DNA of 29,720 nucleotides. Origin: an uncultured Lachnospiraceae bacterium (GTDB lineage Bacteria; Bacillota_A; Clostridia; Lachnospirales; Lachnospiraceae). The stretch covers positions 1-29,720 of the forward strand of contig CAJLNC010000029.1 in the NCBI GenBank assembly GCA_905207905.1, given 5' to 3'. Position 1 is the first letter of the stretch; every line of letters starts with the position of its first letter. This document shows positions 16,323 to 23,710 of this stretch, piece after piece. Both the position numbers and the translations under genes were made by a program. The notes under the pieces are model-generated. The model did not search any database. It was not told where the DNA came from and was given only the letters and a program-made list of their open reading frames with translations.

Positions 16323-17105
16323 ATGGCTGCCTCTGAACATCGTTCTACCATCAGGGTACTTGAAATTTTATCCATCCTTGCCCGCAATCGAACGGGATAT
16401 TCCCTATCTGAAATTTCCAGAGAACTAAACGCTCCCAAAAGCAGTCTGTTCCCTATTATCCATACCATGGAAGACCGAAACTTTATCCAATATCACCCGG
16501 AAACCCTCCGCTACACCATCGGTATCCAGTCCTATTTAATCGGAAGCGCCTATGTAAGCGGATGTTCTGTTTATGATCTGCTCCAACAGGAAATGAATAC
16601 CATCGTAAAAGAGAGTGGCGAGACCTGTCATCTTGGCATTTTGGTCGATGACTGCGTTTTATATCTGGCAAAAAAAGAGGCCGTCAGCCCCATTATGTTA
16701 AAATCCCATGTAGCTCAGCGGCTCCCTGCCTATTGCACCGGCATTGGAAAAGCGCTTCTTTCCGGGTGCAGCGAAGAAGAGCTTGATCATTTATATCCCC
16801 CTTGTCTGCAGGCTTTTACTCCAAACACCATTACTTCCCTGGAAAATTTAAAAAAAGAGCTTCGTCAAGTGCGCGACACCGGTTTTGCCTATGAAAATGC
16901 AGAATTAACAGAAGGCATCTGCTGTATCGCGGTACCCCTTCACTATCATTCAAAAGTCATTACCGCACTCAGCATCTGCTATCCTCAATTTCGTCATTCA
17001 GAGCTTTTGCTGGAAAACATGAAGCGCCTGCTGTCAAGAGTTCAAAAAGAAATTGAGCACTATTTTGAAGAATTTCATATTACAGACAGTTCCTGTCTTT
17101 TCTAA
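16323..17105 (+). CDS. IclR-family transcriptional regulator (KdgR-like)
   Basis: A 260-residue regulator. The winged helix-turn-helix occupies residues about 7-65 (STIRVLEILSILARNRTGYS, then SEISRELNAPKSSLFPIIHTME). The C-terminal IclR effector domain has VDDCVLYLAKKEAVSP, LPAYCTGIGKALLSG and the family-typical GICCIAVPL near residue 200. IclR proteins of this type commonly sense 2-keto-3-deoxy-gluconate or related acids. The ATG follows AAAAGGAGAA. It is divergent from the aldolase-kinase operon, and the shared intergenic region carries two matching palindromes, so it very likely controls those genes and itself. No terminator is apparent before the marR promoter about 40 bases downstream. 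Confidence 0.9.
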   Translation: MAASEHRSTIRVLEILSILARNRTGYSLSEISRELNAPKSSLFPIIHTMEDRNFIQYHPETLRYTIGIQSYLIGSAYVSGCSVYDLLQQEMNTIVKESGETCHLGILVDDCVLYLAKKEAVSPIMLKSHVAQRLPAYCTGIGKALLSGCSEEELDHLYPPCLQAFTPNTITSLENLKKELRQVRDTGFAYENAELTEGICCIAVPLHYHSKVITALSICYPQFRHSELLLENMKRLLSRVQKEIEHYFEEFHITDSSCLF

Positions 17106-17144
17106 TTTACCACAATTCTAATAATTCTCTATTTTAAGATTATC

Positions 17145-17173
17145 TTGACTTCTGTCCGATATCGGACTATAAT
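17145..17173 (+). promoter_or_regulatory. marR-MATE operon promoter
   Basis: TTGACT and TATAAT are 17 bp apart, close to consensus. The spacer holds the first GTCCGATATCGGAC palindrome, ending exactly at the -10 box. Confidence 0.8.
17154..17167. promoter_or_regulatory. MarR-type operator 1, perfect 14-bp palindrome GTCCGATATCGGAC
   Basis: It lies between the -35 and -10 boxes, so a bound dimer would exclude RNA polymerase. The same core recurs 32 bp downstream. Confidence 0.8.
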
Positions 17174-17186
17174 GTCCTCTGCACAA

Positions 17187-17198
17187 TCCGATATCGGA
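17187..17198. promoter_or_regulatory. MarR-type operator 2, perfect 12-bp palindrome TCCGATATCGGA
   Basis: Same core as operator 1, with centres 32 bp (about three helical turns) apart. It lies just downstream of the predicted transcription start. Confidence 0.75.
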
Positions 17199-17288
17199 CT
17201 ATCTTCAGTTTCCTGCCCCTCAATTAACTGACAGCGAAAACCGGATAAGCGGAACGCTGCCATTTTTTAACAGAAGGAGAACCCGCCC

Positions 17289-17756
17289 ATGTTTTCAGAC
17301 CTTGAGCAACAACTTCACCAGTATAACAGCCTGATCAAAGAAAATGATGAACTTTACCGGGATGTTGCAAAATCTCTGGGACTTCCAGACTGCGCTTTCT
17401 GGATTTTATATTTTATCCGGGAAAATCCGACGCCTATGACCCAGAGCGAAATCTGTTCCTTTCTTTACCAGCCCAAGCAAACCGTAAATTCTTCCCTAAA
17501 AAAGCTGGCAAGCGAAGGATACATCCAACTGTCAGTTTCCGGACACCGCAGCAAACAGATCCTTCTCACAGAAAAAGGAAGGGAACTAACCTCCCAAACA
17601 GTGGATCGGGTCATGGATCGGGAACTGGCTGCCCTCTTGGCACTCTCAGAGAAAGAGCGGCACGACTTTCTTAATCTTTTTGAAAAATATACTGCTGAAT
17701 TAAAAGAACAGATGAGGATTTTTAGACATGAAAAAACAGACCATACAGCTATCTGA
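17289..17756 (+). CDS. MarR-family transcriptional regulator
   Basis: A 155-residue protein. The winged helix-turn-helix (MTQSEICSFLYQPKQTVNSS, then LKKLASEGYIQL) occupies residues about 50-83, followed by the wing GHRSKQILLTEKGREL and C-terminal dimerisation helices. MarR proteins usually repress an adjacent efflux gene until a small toxic ligand binds. The start follows GAAGGAGA at 8-base spacing. The gene overlaps the MATE exporter by 29 bases and is preceded by two identical-core palindromes in its promoter, so autorepression of the pair is likely. The ligand is unknown. Confidence 0.9.
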   Translation: MFSDLEQQLHQYNSLIKENDELYRDVAKSLGLPDCAFWILYFIRENPTPMTQSEICSFLYQPKQTVNSSLKKLASEGYIQLSVSGHRSKQILLTEKGRELTSQTVDRVMDRELAALLALSEKERHDFLNLFEKYTAELKEQMRIFRHEKTDHTAI

Positions 17757-19068
17757 ACATTTTACTTATTCCAAATTATTCCGTTTTTGCCTTCCTTCCA
17801 TTATAATGATGATCTTTACTTCCATCTACTCTGTAGTAGATGGACTGTTCGTTTCCAACTTTGTGGGAAAAACTCCTTTTGCCGCACTGAATCTGATTTT
17901 TCCCTTTGTAATGATTCTGGGAGGCTTTGGTTTTATGATGGGTACCGGAGGAAGTGCCCTGGTGGCCAAAACACTGGGGGAACAAGATCCCCGACGGGCC
18001 AATCGTTATTTTACCATGATGATCATTGTAACTCTGATCGCAGGCCTGATTCTCTCCCTATTCGGCATTCTATTTATCCGTCCTATCTCCTATTTTTTAG
18101 GCGCTACTGAGGCCATGATTGAAGACTGTGTCCTCTATGGGCGAACCCTCCTGGTTTTTAATACTGCCTTTATGCTGCAAAATGTATTTCAAAGCTTTTT
18201 TGTCGCTGCCCAAAAGCCAAAACTGGGTCTGATTGTCACCGTAGCCGCTGGTCTTACCAATATGGTGCTGGACGCGCTGTTTATCGCATTTTTTCACTGG
18301 GGTCTGGCGGGCGCTGCCCTCGCCACCGGATTGAGTCAATGTGTGGGCGGCATACTTCCGCTTATTTATTTTTTGCGTCCTAACAGCAGCCTGCTGCAGC
18401 TTCAGAAAACCCATTTGGAGTTTACTCCCATCAGGAAGGCCTGCGTCAATGGCTCTTCTGAGTTGATGACCAACATTTCTTCTTCCCTGGTAAGTATGCT
18501 CTACAACTTCCAGCTCATCCGGTTTGCCGGCGAAAACGGTGTAGCCGCCTACGGCGTGGTCATGTACGTACAATTTATTTTCATGGCCGTCTTTATCGGC
18601 TATACCATTGGCACCGGCCCCATTGTCAGCTATCACTACGGAGCCGGAAATGAAAAGGAACTGAAAAATATGCTGACAAAGAGCCTCCTCCTCACCATTC
18701 TGGCAGGAATTCTCATGCTGTCGCTGGGGTATCTTCTGGCACCGTCTCTCTCCAATGTTTTTGTTGGATATGATCAGACACTGTATGAAATGACGGTCCG
18801 GGCGCTGCGGATTTTTGCTGTCTCTTTCGTGCTCTCCGGTATCAACATTTTTACCTCCGCATTTTTTACGGCTTTAAACAATGGAGTCATCTCCGCTGCT
18901 ATCTCATTTTTGAGAACTTTGGTATTTCAGGTTCTGGCAATTCTGTTCCTTCCTCTGCTTTGGGGAATCAACGGCATCTGGCTGTCTGTGGCCATAGCTG
19001 AAGTGTTTGCCTGCCTGGTATCTGTTTTCTTTCTGATCCTAAAAAAGAAGGAATATCACTATTTCTAG
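17728..19068 (+). CDS. MATE-family multidrug/organic cation exporter
   Basis: A 446-residue membrane protein with about twelve hydrophobic segments in two homologous halves. The N-terminal half reads PSIIMMIFTSIYSVVDGLFV and SNFVGKTPFAALNLIFPF, then GTGGSALVAKTLGEQ; the second half starts near residue 235 with SSELMTNISSSLVSMLYN. This is the NorM/DinF-like class that extrudes drugs or metabolites with Na+ or H+ antiport. It starts inside the marR gene (29-base overlap) with a modest AGGA signal, so translation is probably coupled to the regulator. The substrate cannot be inferred; the MarR partner points to an inducible detoxification function rather than to the neighbouring sugar pathway. 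Confidence 0.92.
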   Translation: MKKQTIQLSEHFTYSKLFRFCLPSIIMMIFTSIYSVVDGLFVSNFVGKTPFAALNLIFPFVMILGGFGFMMGTGGSALVAKTLGEQDPRRANRYFTMMIIVTLIAGLILSLFGILFIRPISYFLGATEAMIEDCVLYGRTLLVFNTAFMLQNVFQSFFVAAQKPKLGLIVTVAAGLTNMVLDALFIAFFHWGLAGAALATGLSQCVGGILPLIYFLRPNSSLLQLQKTHLEFTPIRKACVNGSSELMTNISSSLVSMLYNFQLIRFAGENGVAAYGVVMYVQFIFMAVFIGYTIGTGPIVSYHYGAGNEKELKNMLTKSLLLTILAGILMLSLGYLLAPSLSNVFVGYDQTLYEMTVRALRIFAVSFVLSGINIFTSAFFTALNNGVISAAISFLRTLVFQVLAILFLPLLWGINGIWLSVAIAEVFACLVSVFFLILKKKEYHYF

Positions 19069-19079
19069 CAAACGGCTCT

Positions 19080-19113
19080 CTTCAGGAAAATAAAAAACGC
19101 CAGTTTCCTGAAG
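19080..19113. terminator. Stem-loop between the convergent MATE and C-S lyase genes
   Basis: A 10-bp perfect stem (CTTCAGGAAA with its complement) has a 14-base loop containing an A-run. No T-run follows on either strand, so terminator function is uncertain. Confidence 0.4.
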
Positions 19114-19207
19114 GGAGCATATCTGCTTCCATAGGTACTCCTTCTTTCCAATCATCAATGATTACCCTAAAACAAGTTTCAAACAGACAAGGATCCTGTT
19201 TCTCTTT

Positions 19208-20416
19208 TTAAGAGAACACATACCGGTTCAGCCGTTCCATAGCTTCCTCTACTCTTAAGATGGGAAGAGCCAAATTCACCCGAATGTGACAGGGGCCGTG
19301 GAAAGGCCTTCCATCCTGCCAGGCTACGCCAACCTCCCAGCCCGCCTGCAAAAGATCATCCAACGTCTTTCCATGATCTTTGCACCATCTGGAACAGTCC
19401 AAAAACAGCATGTAAGTACCCTGAGGTCTGGCACAGTCAATGCCCTCAAAATGGGTTCTAATATAATTCCAGGCAAAATCCACATTTTTGCTCAGTACCT
19501 GGCACAGCTCGTCCGTCCACTCCTGTCCTTCCTGTCCGTATGCCCCTATCAATGCATGCATGGAAAATACATTCATGGAATTATAATGACTCAACGCTGC
19601 TTCCCGCTCCATCCGCTCCCGAAGCCAGGAATTGTATACAATATGGTAAGAGCCCACCAAGCCCGCCAGATTAAAGGTCTTTGAGGGAGCATAGAGGGCA
19701 ATAGTCCGCTGCCTTGCATCCGCAGACACGGACTGCGTAGGAATATGACAATTTCCGTCCAGCAAAAGATCAGACCAGATCTCATCAGAGATTACAAACA
19801 CCTCATATTTCCGGTAAAGCTCCATAGCTTTCTCTATTTCCTCCCGCTCCCACACCCGTCCGCAGGGATTATGAGGAGAACAAAAAACTGCTCCGTGAAT
19901 CTTATACTGCTTCAGTTTTCGCTCCATATCCTCAAAATCCATCCGGTAAATCCCATTCGCATCCTGCTTCAGCGGAGAGTGAATGATCCGGTATCCGTTA
20001 TTCTCAAGACTTTTGGTAAAACCAATGTAAGTGGGCGAATGGAGCAGCACAAAATCACCTCTGGAGCAGACTGCATTCAGCCCGCTGATCACACCTCCAA
20101 GCACCCCGTTTTCGTAACCAATGTGTTCCGGCCGCAATCCTTCCACCCCATTTCTCACTTCCTGCCAGTGAATGATTGCCTGATAATATTCTTCGCTGGG
20201 ATCAAAATATCCATACAAATGATGATTGGCTCTCTGAATGATCGCTTCCGGAACTGCTGGAACTGTCTTAAAATTCATGTCCGCCACCCACATGGGAATG
20301 GGATCAAATCCCGCCTTCGGCATCCCGGGAGCCGATGTCCCAGGCTGTCCCAGCCCGTCCACTGCCAGAGCATCCTTTCCTCTTCGGTCAATTATTGATG
20401 TAAAATCGTACTTCAT
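19208..20416 (-). CDS. PLP-dependent C-S lyase / aminotransferase, MalY/PatB family
   Basis: A 402-residue fold-type I PLP enzyme. Family landmarks are the N-terminal PIPMWVADMNFKTVPAV, YGYFDPSEEYYQAI, HSPTYIGF, CSPHNPCGRVWEREEI (N183), VISDEIWSDLLLDG (D211) and the PLP lysine K246 in LYAPSKTFNLAGLVGS. PatB/MalY enzymes cleave cystathionine or cysteine conjugates by beta-elimination, giving a thiol, pyruvate and ammonia; E. coli MalY also moonlights in repression of maltose genes. The ATG follows GGAGAGG at 9-base spacing. It is divergent from the orphan KDG-type kinase. A metabolic link with the kinase is not evident. Aminotransferase activity cannot be excluded from sequence. Confidence 0.88.
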   Translation of the reverse strand: MKYDFTSIIDRRGKDALAVDGLGQPGTSAPGMPKAGFDPIPMWVADMNFKTVPAVPEAIIQRANHHLYGYFDPSEEYYQAIIHWQEVRNGVEGLRPEHIGYENGVLGGVISGLNAVCSRGDFVLLHSPTYIGFTKSLENNGYRIIHSPLKQDANGIYRMDFEDMERKLKQYKIHGAVFCSPHNPCGRVWEREEIEKAMELYRKYEVFVISDEIWSDLLLDGNCHIPTQSVSADARQRTIALYAPSKTFNLAGLVGSYHIVYNSWLRERMEREAALSHYNSMNVFSMHALIGAYGQEGQEWTDELCQVLSKNVDFAWNYIRTHFEGIDCARPQGTYMLFLDCSRWCKDHGKTLDDLLQAGWEVGVAWQDGRPFHGPCHIRVNLALPILRVEEAMERLNRYVFS

Positions 20417-20454
20417 CTTTTCGTACCTCTCCTTTGCTCCTCCGCTGTACTATC

Positions 20455-20479
20455 GTTAAGAACCAGCCTGGATCTTAAC
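20455..20479. promoter_or_regulatory. 7-bp inverted repeat in the malY-like gene leader
   Basis: GTTAAGA and TCTTAAC are separated by 11 bases, about 40 bases upstream of the C-S lyase start. It could be an operator or a leader hairpin; no consensus is recognised. Confidence 0.3.
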
Positions 20480-20525
20480 CATTACAGTTTATCATATCTC
20501 AGAGAAAATTCCTAGCAGATCACCG

Positions 20526-20554
20526 TTTACTTTGCGATACAAAGCGGTTATACT
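20526..20554 (+). promoter_or_regulatory. Predicted promoter of the second KDG-type kinase
   Basis: TTTACT and TATACT are 17 bp apart. The interrupted repeat CTTTG-CGATA-CAAAG (20530-20544) lies within the spacer region and might be an operator. Confidence 0.5.
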
Positions 20555-20626
20555 TTTGGTGTCGAGTCAATTAGATCCATATTCTCAATACCGGCAGAAA
20601 AATCTGTCCTTTGAAAGGAGATCACC

Positions 20627-21715
20627 ATGGAACATACCAATCCTTTGCTGGGGGAAAATTCCAGCAGCCACAAATTTATCACCATCGGAGAGATTATGCT
20701 TCGTCTCACACCCCCCAACTATGAAAAAATCCGCATGGCTACCAGCTTTGAAGCCAGCTACGGCGGCAGTGAGGCCAACATTGCCCTGGCCTTGGCCAAT
20801 CTGGGCGTGGACAGCACCTTTTTCTCTGTAGTTCCCAATAACAGCCTCGGTAAAAGCGCCATCCGTATGCTGCGAAGCAATGACGTACACTGCACCCCGG
20901 TAATTTTAAGCACCCCGGAGCAGACCCCCACCCACCGCCTGGGCAGCTATTATCTGGAAACCGGCTACGGCATCCGTGCCAGCAAGGTTACCTATGACCG
21001 GAAAAACAGCGCCATCACGGAATTTGATTTTCACACCATCGATATCAAAGAACTGCTGAGCCATTTTACCTGGCTTCATTTAAGCGGCATCACTCCTGCT
21101 CTGGCTCCTAACTGCCAGGAACTGACCATGGACTGTCTGAAAGCCGCCAAGGAACTGGGACTGACGGTAAGTTTTGATGGAAATTTCCGCAGTAAGCTTT
21201 GGAGTTGGGAGGAAGCCAGAGATTTCTGCACTGAATGTCTCCCCTATGTGGATGTGCTTCTTGGAATTGAACCTTACCATCTGTGGAAAGATGAGACAGA
21301 TCACAGCCTTGGAGATGTGAAAGACAATATTCCCCTACAGCCCAGCTATGAACAGCAGGATGAGATTTTCCAGGCTTTTGTGGCCCGGTATCCCAATCTG
21401 AAATGTATCGCCCGCCATGTGCGTTATGCCCACAGCGGCAGTGAAAACAGCCTGAAAGCCTATATGTGGTATGAAGGCCACACCTTTGAAAGCAAGCTCT
21501 TTACCTTCAATATTTTAGACCGGGTGGGCGGCGGAGATGCCTTTGCCAGCGGCCTGATTTATGCCATGATGCACGATTACCGTCCTATGGATATGGTAAA
21601 TTTTGCGGTTGCCAGCAGCGCGATCAAACATACCATTCGAGGAGATGCCAACATTACTGACGATGCAGGCACCATTCGTAATCTTATGAACATGAACTAC
21701 GATATCAAGCGTTAA
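20627..21715 (+). CDS. PfkB-family sugar kinase, second KDG-kinase-like protein
   Basis: A 362-residue ribokinase-fold kinase, paralogous to the one at 14475: both share GEIM-RL, FEASYGGSEANIALALANLG, SGITPAL, a D-N-R-K/S-K-LW segment (FDGNFRSKLW here) and DRVGGGDAF with catalytic D304. It has an N-terminal extension of about 14 residues and an insertion around residues 215-250. The ATG follows GAAAGGAG. It stands alone, divergent from the C-S lyase and ended by a terminator. The KDG-kinase-type motifs suggest a 2-keto-3-deoxy sugar acid, but the insertion and isolation from an aldolase allow a different ketose or sugar-acid substrate. Family is certain, substrate is not. Confidence 0.82.
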   Translation: MEHTNPLLGENSSSHKFITIGEIMLRLTPPNYEKIRMATSFEASYGGSEANIALALANLGVDSTFFSVVPNNSLGKSAIRMLRSNDVHCTPVILSTPEQTPTHRLGSYYLETGYGIRASKVTYDRKNSAITEFDFHTIDIKELLSHFTWLHLSGITPALAPNCQELTMDCLKAAKELGLTVSFDGNFRSKLWSWEEARDFCTECLPYVDVLLGIEPYHLWKDETDHSLGDVKDNIPLQPSYEQQDEIFQAFVARYPNLKCIARHVRYAHSGSENSLKAYMWYEGHTFESKLFTFNILDRVGGGDAFASGLIYAMMHDYRPMDMVNFAVASSAIKHTIRGDANITDDAGTIRNLMNMNYDIKR

Positions 21716-21749
21716 GCTAAGAACATTACTCAAAAAGTGGGTTCTGATG

Positions 21750-21807
21750 AAAAAAAGAGGAGAGCATTCCAGACAGCCAAACGGTCTGCAGCCTCTCCTC
21801 TCTTTTT
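21750..21807. terminator. Bidirectional terminator between the kinase and sigE
   Basis: An A-rich/T-rich stem (AAAGAGGAGAG against CTCTCCTCTCTTTTT with a small bulge) carries an inner CAGAC/GTCTG hairpin. T-runs follow on both strands. The remaining bases up to 21944 hold no gene I can support. Confidence 0.75.
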
Positions 21808-21944
21808 GATTTCCAGATCCTGTATTCTTCGAATTAATTTCCACCTCTGTCTTCCTGTCTGCAATTCCCTGAATGCGCTCCTCTGCTTTCCTGTCTGATG
21901 TTCTTTAGACAGTCTCTCTTGTTTCCATTTCTCTCCTATCTGTT

Positions 21945-22685
21945 CTACTCATATCTTACGATTTCCCGTCGCAGCCTTCCTATGATCTTTTTTTCCAGCC
22001 TGGAGATGTAAGATTGGGAGATTCCCAAAAGATCCGCCACCTCTTTCTGGGTTTTCTCCTCTCCATCTCTTGTGTTCAAGCCAAATCTGAGGTTTACGAT
22101 GGTTCTCTCACGGTCAGAAAGCTTTGAAATGGCCTTTTTCAGCATCTTATGCTCCGCCTCTGTCTCCATATCCTTATAGATGACATCCTCATCCGTTCCA
22201 AGAATGTCTGACAAAAGAAGTTCATTGCCATCCCAATCCACGTTTAAAGGCTCATCAATCGACACCTCCATCTTTGTCTTGCTGTTTCTCCTAAGATACA
22301 TCAGGATCTCATTTTCAATGCACCGCGAAGCATAGGTGGCCAGCTTAATATTTTTGTCCGGGTTAAAGGTGTTAATTGCTTTGATCAGTCCGATGGTTCC
22401 TATGGAGATCAGATCCTCCACCCCAACGCCCGTATTGTCAAATTTTTTCGCTATGTATACCACCAATCTCAAATTGTGTTCAATCAGTGCAGCTCTTGCC
22501 GTTCCATCCTGCTCTGTTCCCAGCCTGGCAATGGTGCGCATCTCTTCCTCCCCATCCAACGGCGCCGGAAGCACCTCTGTCCCTCCTATATAATGAGTTT
22601 CACACTGTCTGGTAAAGAAAAAACTGTTAAATCGGTTTACGATATGAAATTGAAACTGGTTGGGCACTACCACTTTTGCTACCAT
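21945..22685 (-). CDS. sigE: RNA polymerase sporulation sigma factor SigE, pro-protein
   Basis: The early mother-cell sigma factor of endospore formation, 246 residues. The region 2 sequence ([59 protein letters not shown]) and region 4 helix-turn-helix ([20 protein letters not shown]) match B. subtilis SigE closely, including the [17 protein letters not shown] block. Residues 1 to about 30 are a hydrophobic/basic pro-sequence that differs from B. subtilis but ends at [10 protein letters not shown], the position where SpoIIGA-dependent cleavage occurs (YYIGGSEALP there). The ATG follows GGAGGG at 5-base spacing, 17 bases after the spoIIGA stop, so both are one transcript. No sigG follows in the window. 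Confidence 0.96.
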   Translation of the reverse strand: MVAKVVVPNQFQFHIVNRFNSFFFTRQCETHYIGGTEVLPAPLDGEEEMRTIARLGTEQDGTARAALIEHNLRLVVYIAKKFDNTGVGVEDLISIGTIGLIKAINTFNPDKNIKLATYASRCIENEILMYLRRNSKTKMEVSIDEPLNVDWDGNELLLSDILGTDEDVIYKDMETEAEHKMLKKAISKLSDRERTIVNLRFGLNTRDGEEKTQKEVADLLGISQSYISRLEKKIIGRLRREIVRYE

Positions 22686-22702
22686 ATTTTCCCTCCTGCA
22701 AT

Positions 22703-23497
22703 CTAATCATGTAACGTATGTAAAGGATTCACAATCATCTGGTACTGGCCTGCAAGGCTTAAGGGCTCCCTGCTCACAGCCAGCACCGGATGGGTGATTC
22801 TGATCTTTTCTCCTCTGTATTCCACATCCATGGCATCAATCACAATGCCCATCATCCACCCCTTCTCCCTCCCAATAGAATGAAAGGGAATATAGAGGTA
22901 TCCATTCTGTTCCTGCCAGGTGCGGCAGCAGCGGGGAAGCTTCCCTGCTGTCTCTGGATCCAGAATACTCACCGGCCGTCCGGTTAATGGCTCTTTCAGA
23001 TGATTGCCCGTATCAATTAGTCCAGTCAGCTTCCATCTGTCTCCCTGATCTTCCAGAGTAATTTCAGCCCGGCATTCCTCCAGTACTATACGTTCCCTCT
23101 GTTTATCAATGAGTATCTCCGCCATTGTGTAAATCACCACTGCCGCCAAAAACACCGGCGGCTCCCATATAGAAAAGATGATCTGAAAAAGCCCGGAATA
23201 GAGCGCCGAAATGACCAACAGACCTGCCATTCCCCTAAAAATCTCCCTCCTGCTTTTGTATTTCAGCCCCCATCTTGCGGCAGCAAACAGCATTCCAAAT
23301 CCAGCCAAAAGAAGCTGACCCTTGGAAAGACGCAAAAAAAGTACCAGACAGGAGGCGGCAGCCTCTGCCAGGGCCACCAACCAAATCCTTTTCCAGGTAA
23401 GGCAACGACGGCTGATCTTTTCACAGGATTTTAGGAGAAATAGGAAAATTACCAGATTTTGTATATAAAATTGATCTATGTAAATTTCATAATACAA
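22703..23497 (-). CDS. spoIIGA: SpoIIGA, pro-sigma-E processing peptidase
   Basis: Membrane-anchored aspartic-type protease that activates pro-SigE. The N-terminal part has about five hydrophobic segments beginning [20 protein letters not shown]. The C-terminal catalytic domain has the retropepsin-like motif [17 protein letters not shown] with the active-site aspartate, then a conserved PVLAVS near the end. Start choice: a GTG at 23536 would fall at the predicted transcription start, leaving no leader. The TTG directly before YYEIYID is preceded by AGGGGGTG at normal spacing and matches where family members begin, giving 264 residues. A non-ATG start is therefore proposed. Cotranscribed with sigE from a promoter with Spo0A features. 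Confidence 0.9.
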   Translation of the reverse strand: MYYEIYIDQFYIQNLVIFLFLLKSCEKISRRCLTWKRIWLVALAEAAASCLVLFLRLSKGQLLLAGFGMLFAAARWGLKYKSRREIFRGMAGLLVISALYSGLFQIIFSIWEPPVFLAAVVIYTMAEILIDKQRERIVLEECRAEITLEDQGDRWKLTGLIDTGNHLKEPLTGRPVSILDPETAGKLPRCCRTWQEQNGYLYIPFHSIGREKGWMMGIVIDAMDVEYRGEKIRITHPVLAVSREPLSLAGQYQMIVNPLHTLHD

Positions 23498-23503
23498 AAA
23501 ACA

Positions 23504-23561
23504 CCCCCTGTGGTCTCTGCAATCAGTTCTTTTCACTGACTACATTATAGACCACAGAGGG
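23504..23561. repeat. 13-bp inverted repeat spanning the spoIIG transcription start
   Basis: CCCCCTGTGGTCT and AGACCACAGAGGG match at 12 of 13 positions across 32 bases. One arm lies in the promoter spacer, the other overlaps the spoIIGA ribosome binding site. Only one arm is transcribed from the predicted start. Confidence 0.6.
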
Positions 23562-23577
23562 TATCATATTTTGTCAA
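23544..23577 (-). promoter_or_regulatory. spoIIG promoter, sigma-A type with 22-bp spacer
   Basis: On the minus strand a perfect TTGACA and a perfect TATAAT are separated by exactly 22 bp. This abnormal spacing is the hallmark of the Spo0A-activated spoIIG promoter of B. subtilis. The -35 is embedded in a 0A box. Confidence 0.85.
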
Positions 23578-23578
23578 A
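23570..23578 (+). promoter_or_regulatory. 0A box TTTGTCAAA overlapping the spoIIG -35
   Basis: A match to the Spo0A consensus TTTGTCRAA at all nine positions, on the plus strand, covering the -35 hexamer read on the minus strand. Confidence 0.8.
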
Positions 23579-23613
23579 TCGTGACGCCAAAATCAAAGTT
23601 TCTTTCGATCTGT

Positions 23614-23622
23614 TCCGACAAA
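23614..23622 (-). promoter_or_regulatory. Second, upstream 0A-box-like site TTTGTCGGA
   Basis: An 8 of 9 match to TTTGTCGAA on the minus strand, about 40 bp upstream of the first box. Spo0A-activated promoters usually carry more than one box. Confidence 0.55.
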
Positions 23623-23710
23623 TCCCTGCAAAAAACGTCATTTTGTGTGCTTTCTCAGGCACCGTTTATTCCCGGTTCTCCGTCAGACCTGCGCTCTTCC
23701 TTTCTGCCAC

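Noticed and set aside
21515..21844. 109-codon minus-strand frame through the kinase 3' end and terminator
   Set aside because: It runs through the terminator stem and antisense to the PfkB signature; the sequence is explained by those features.
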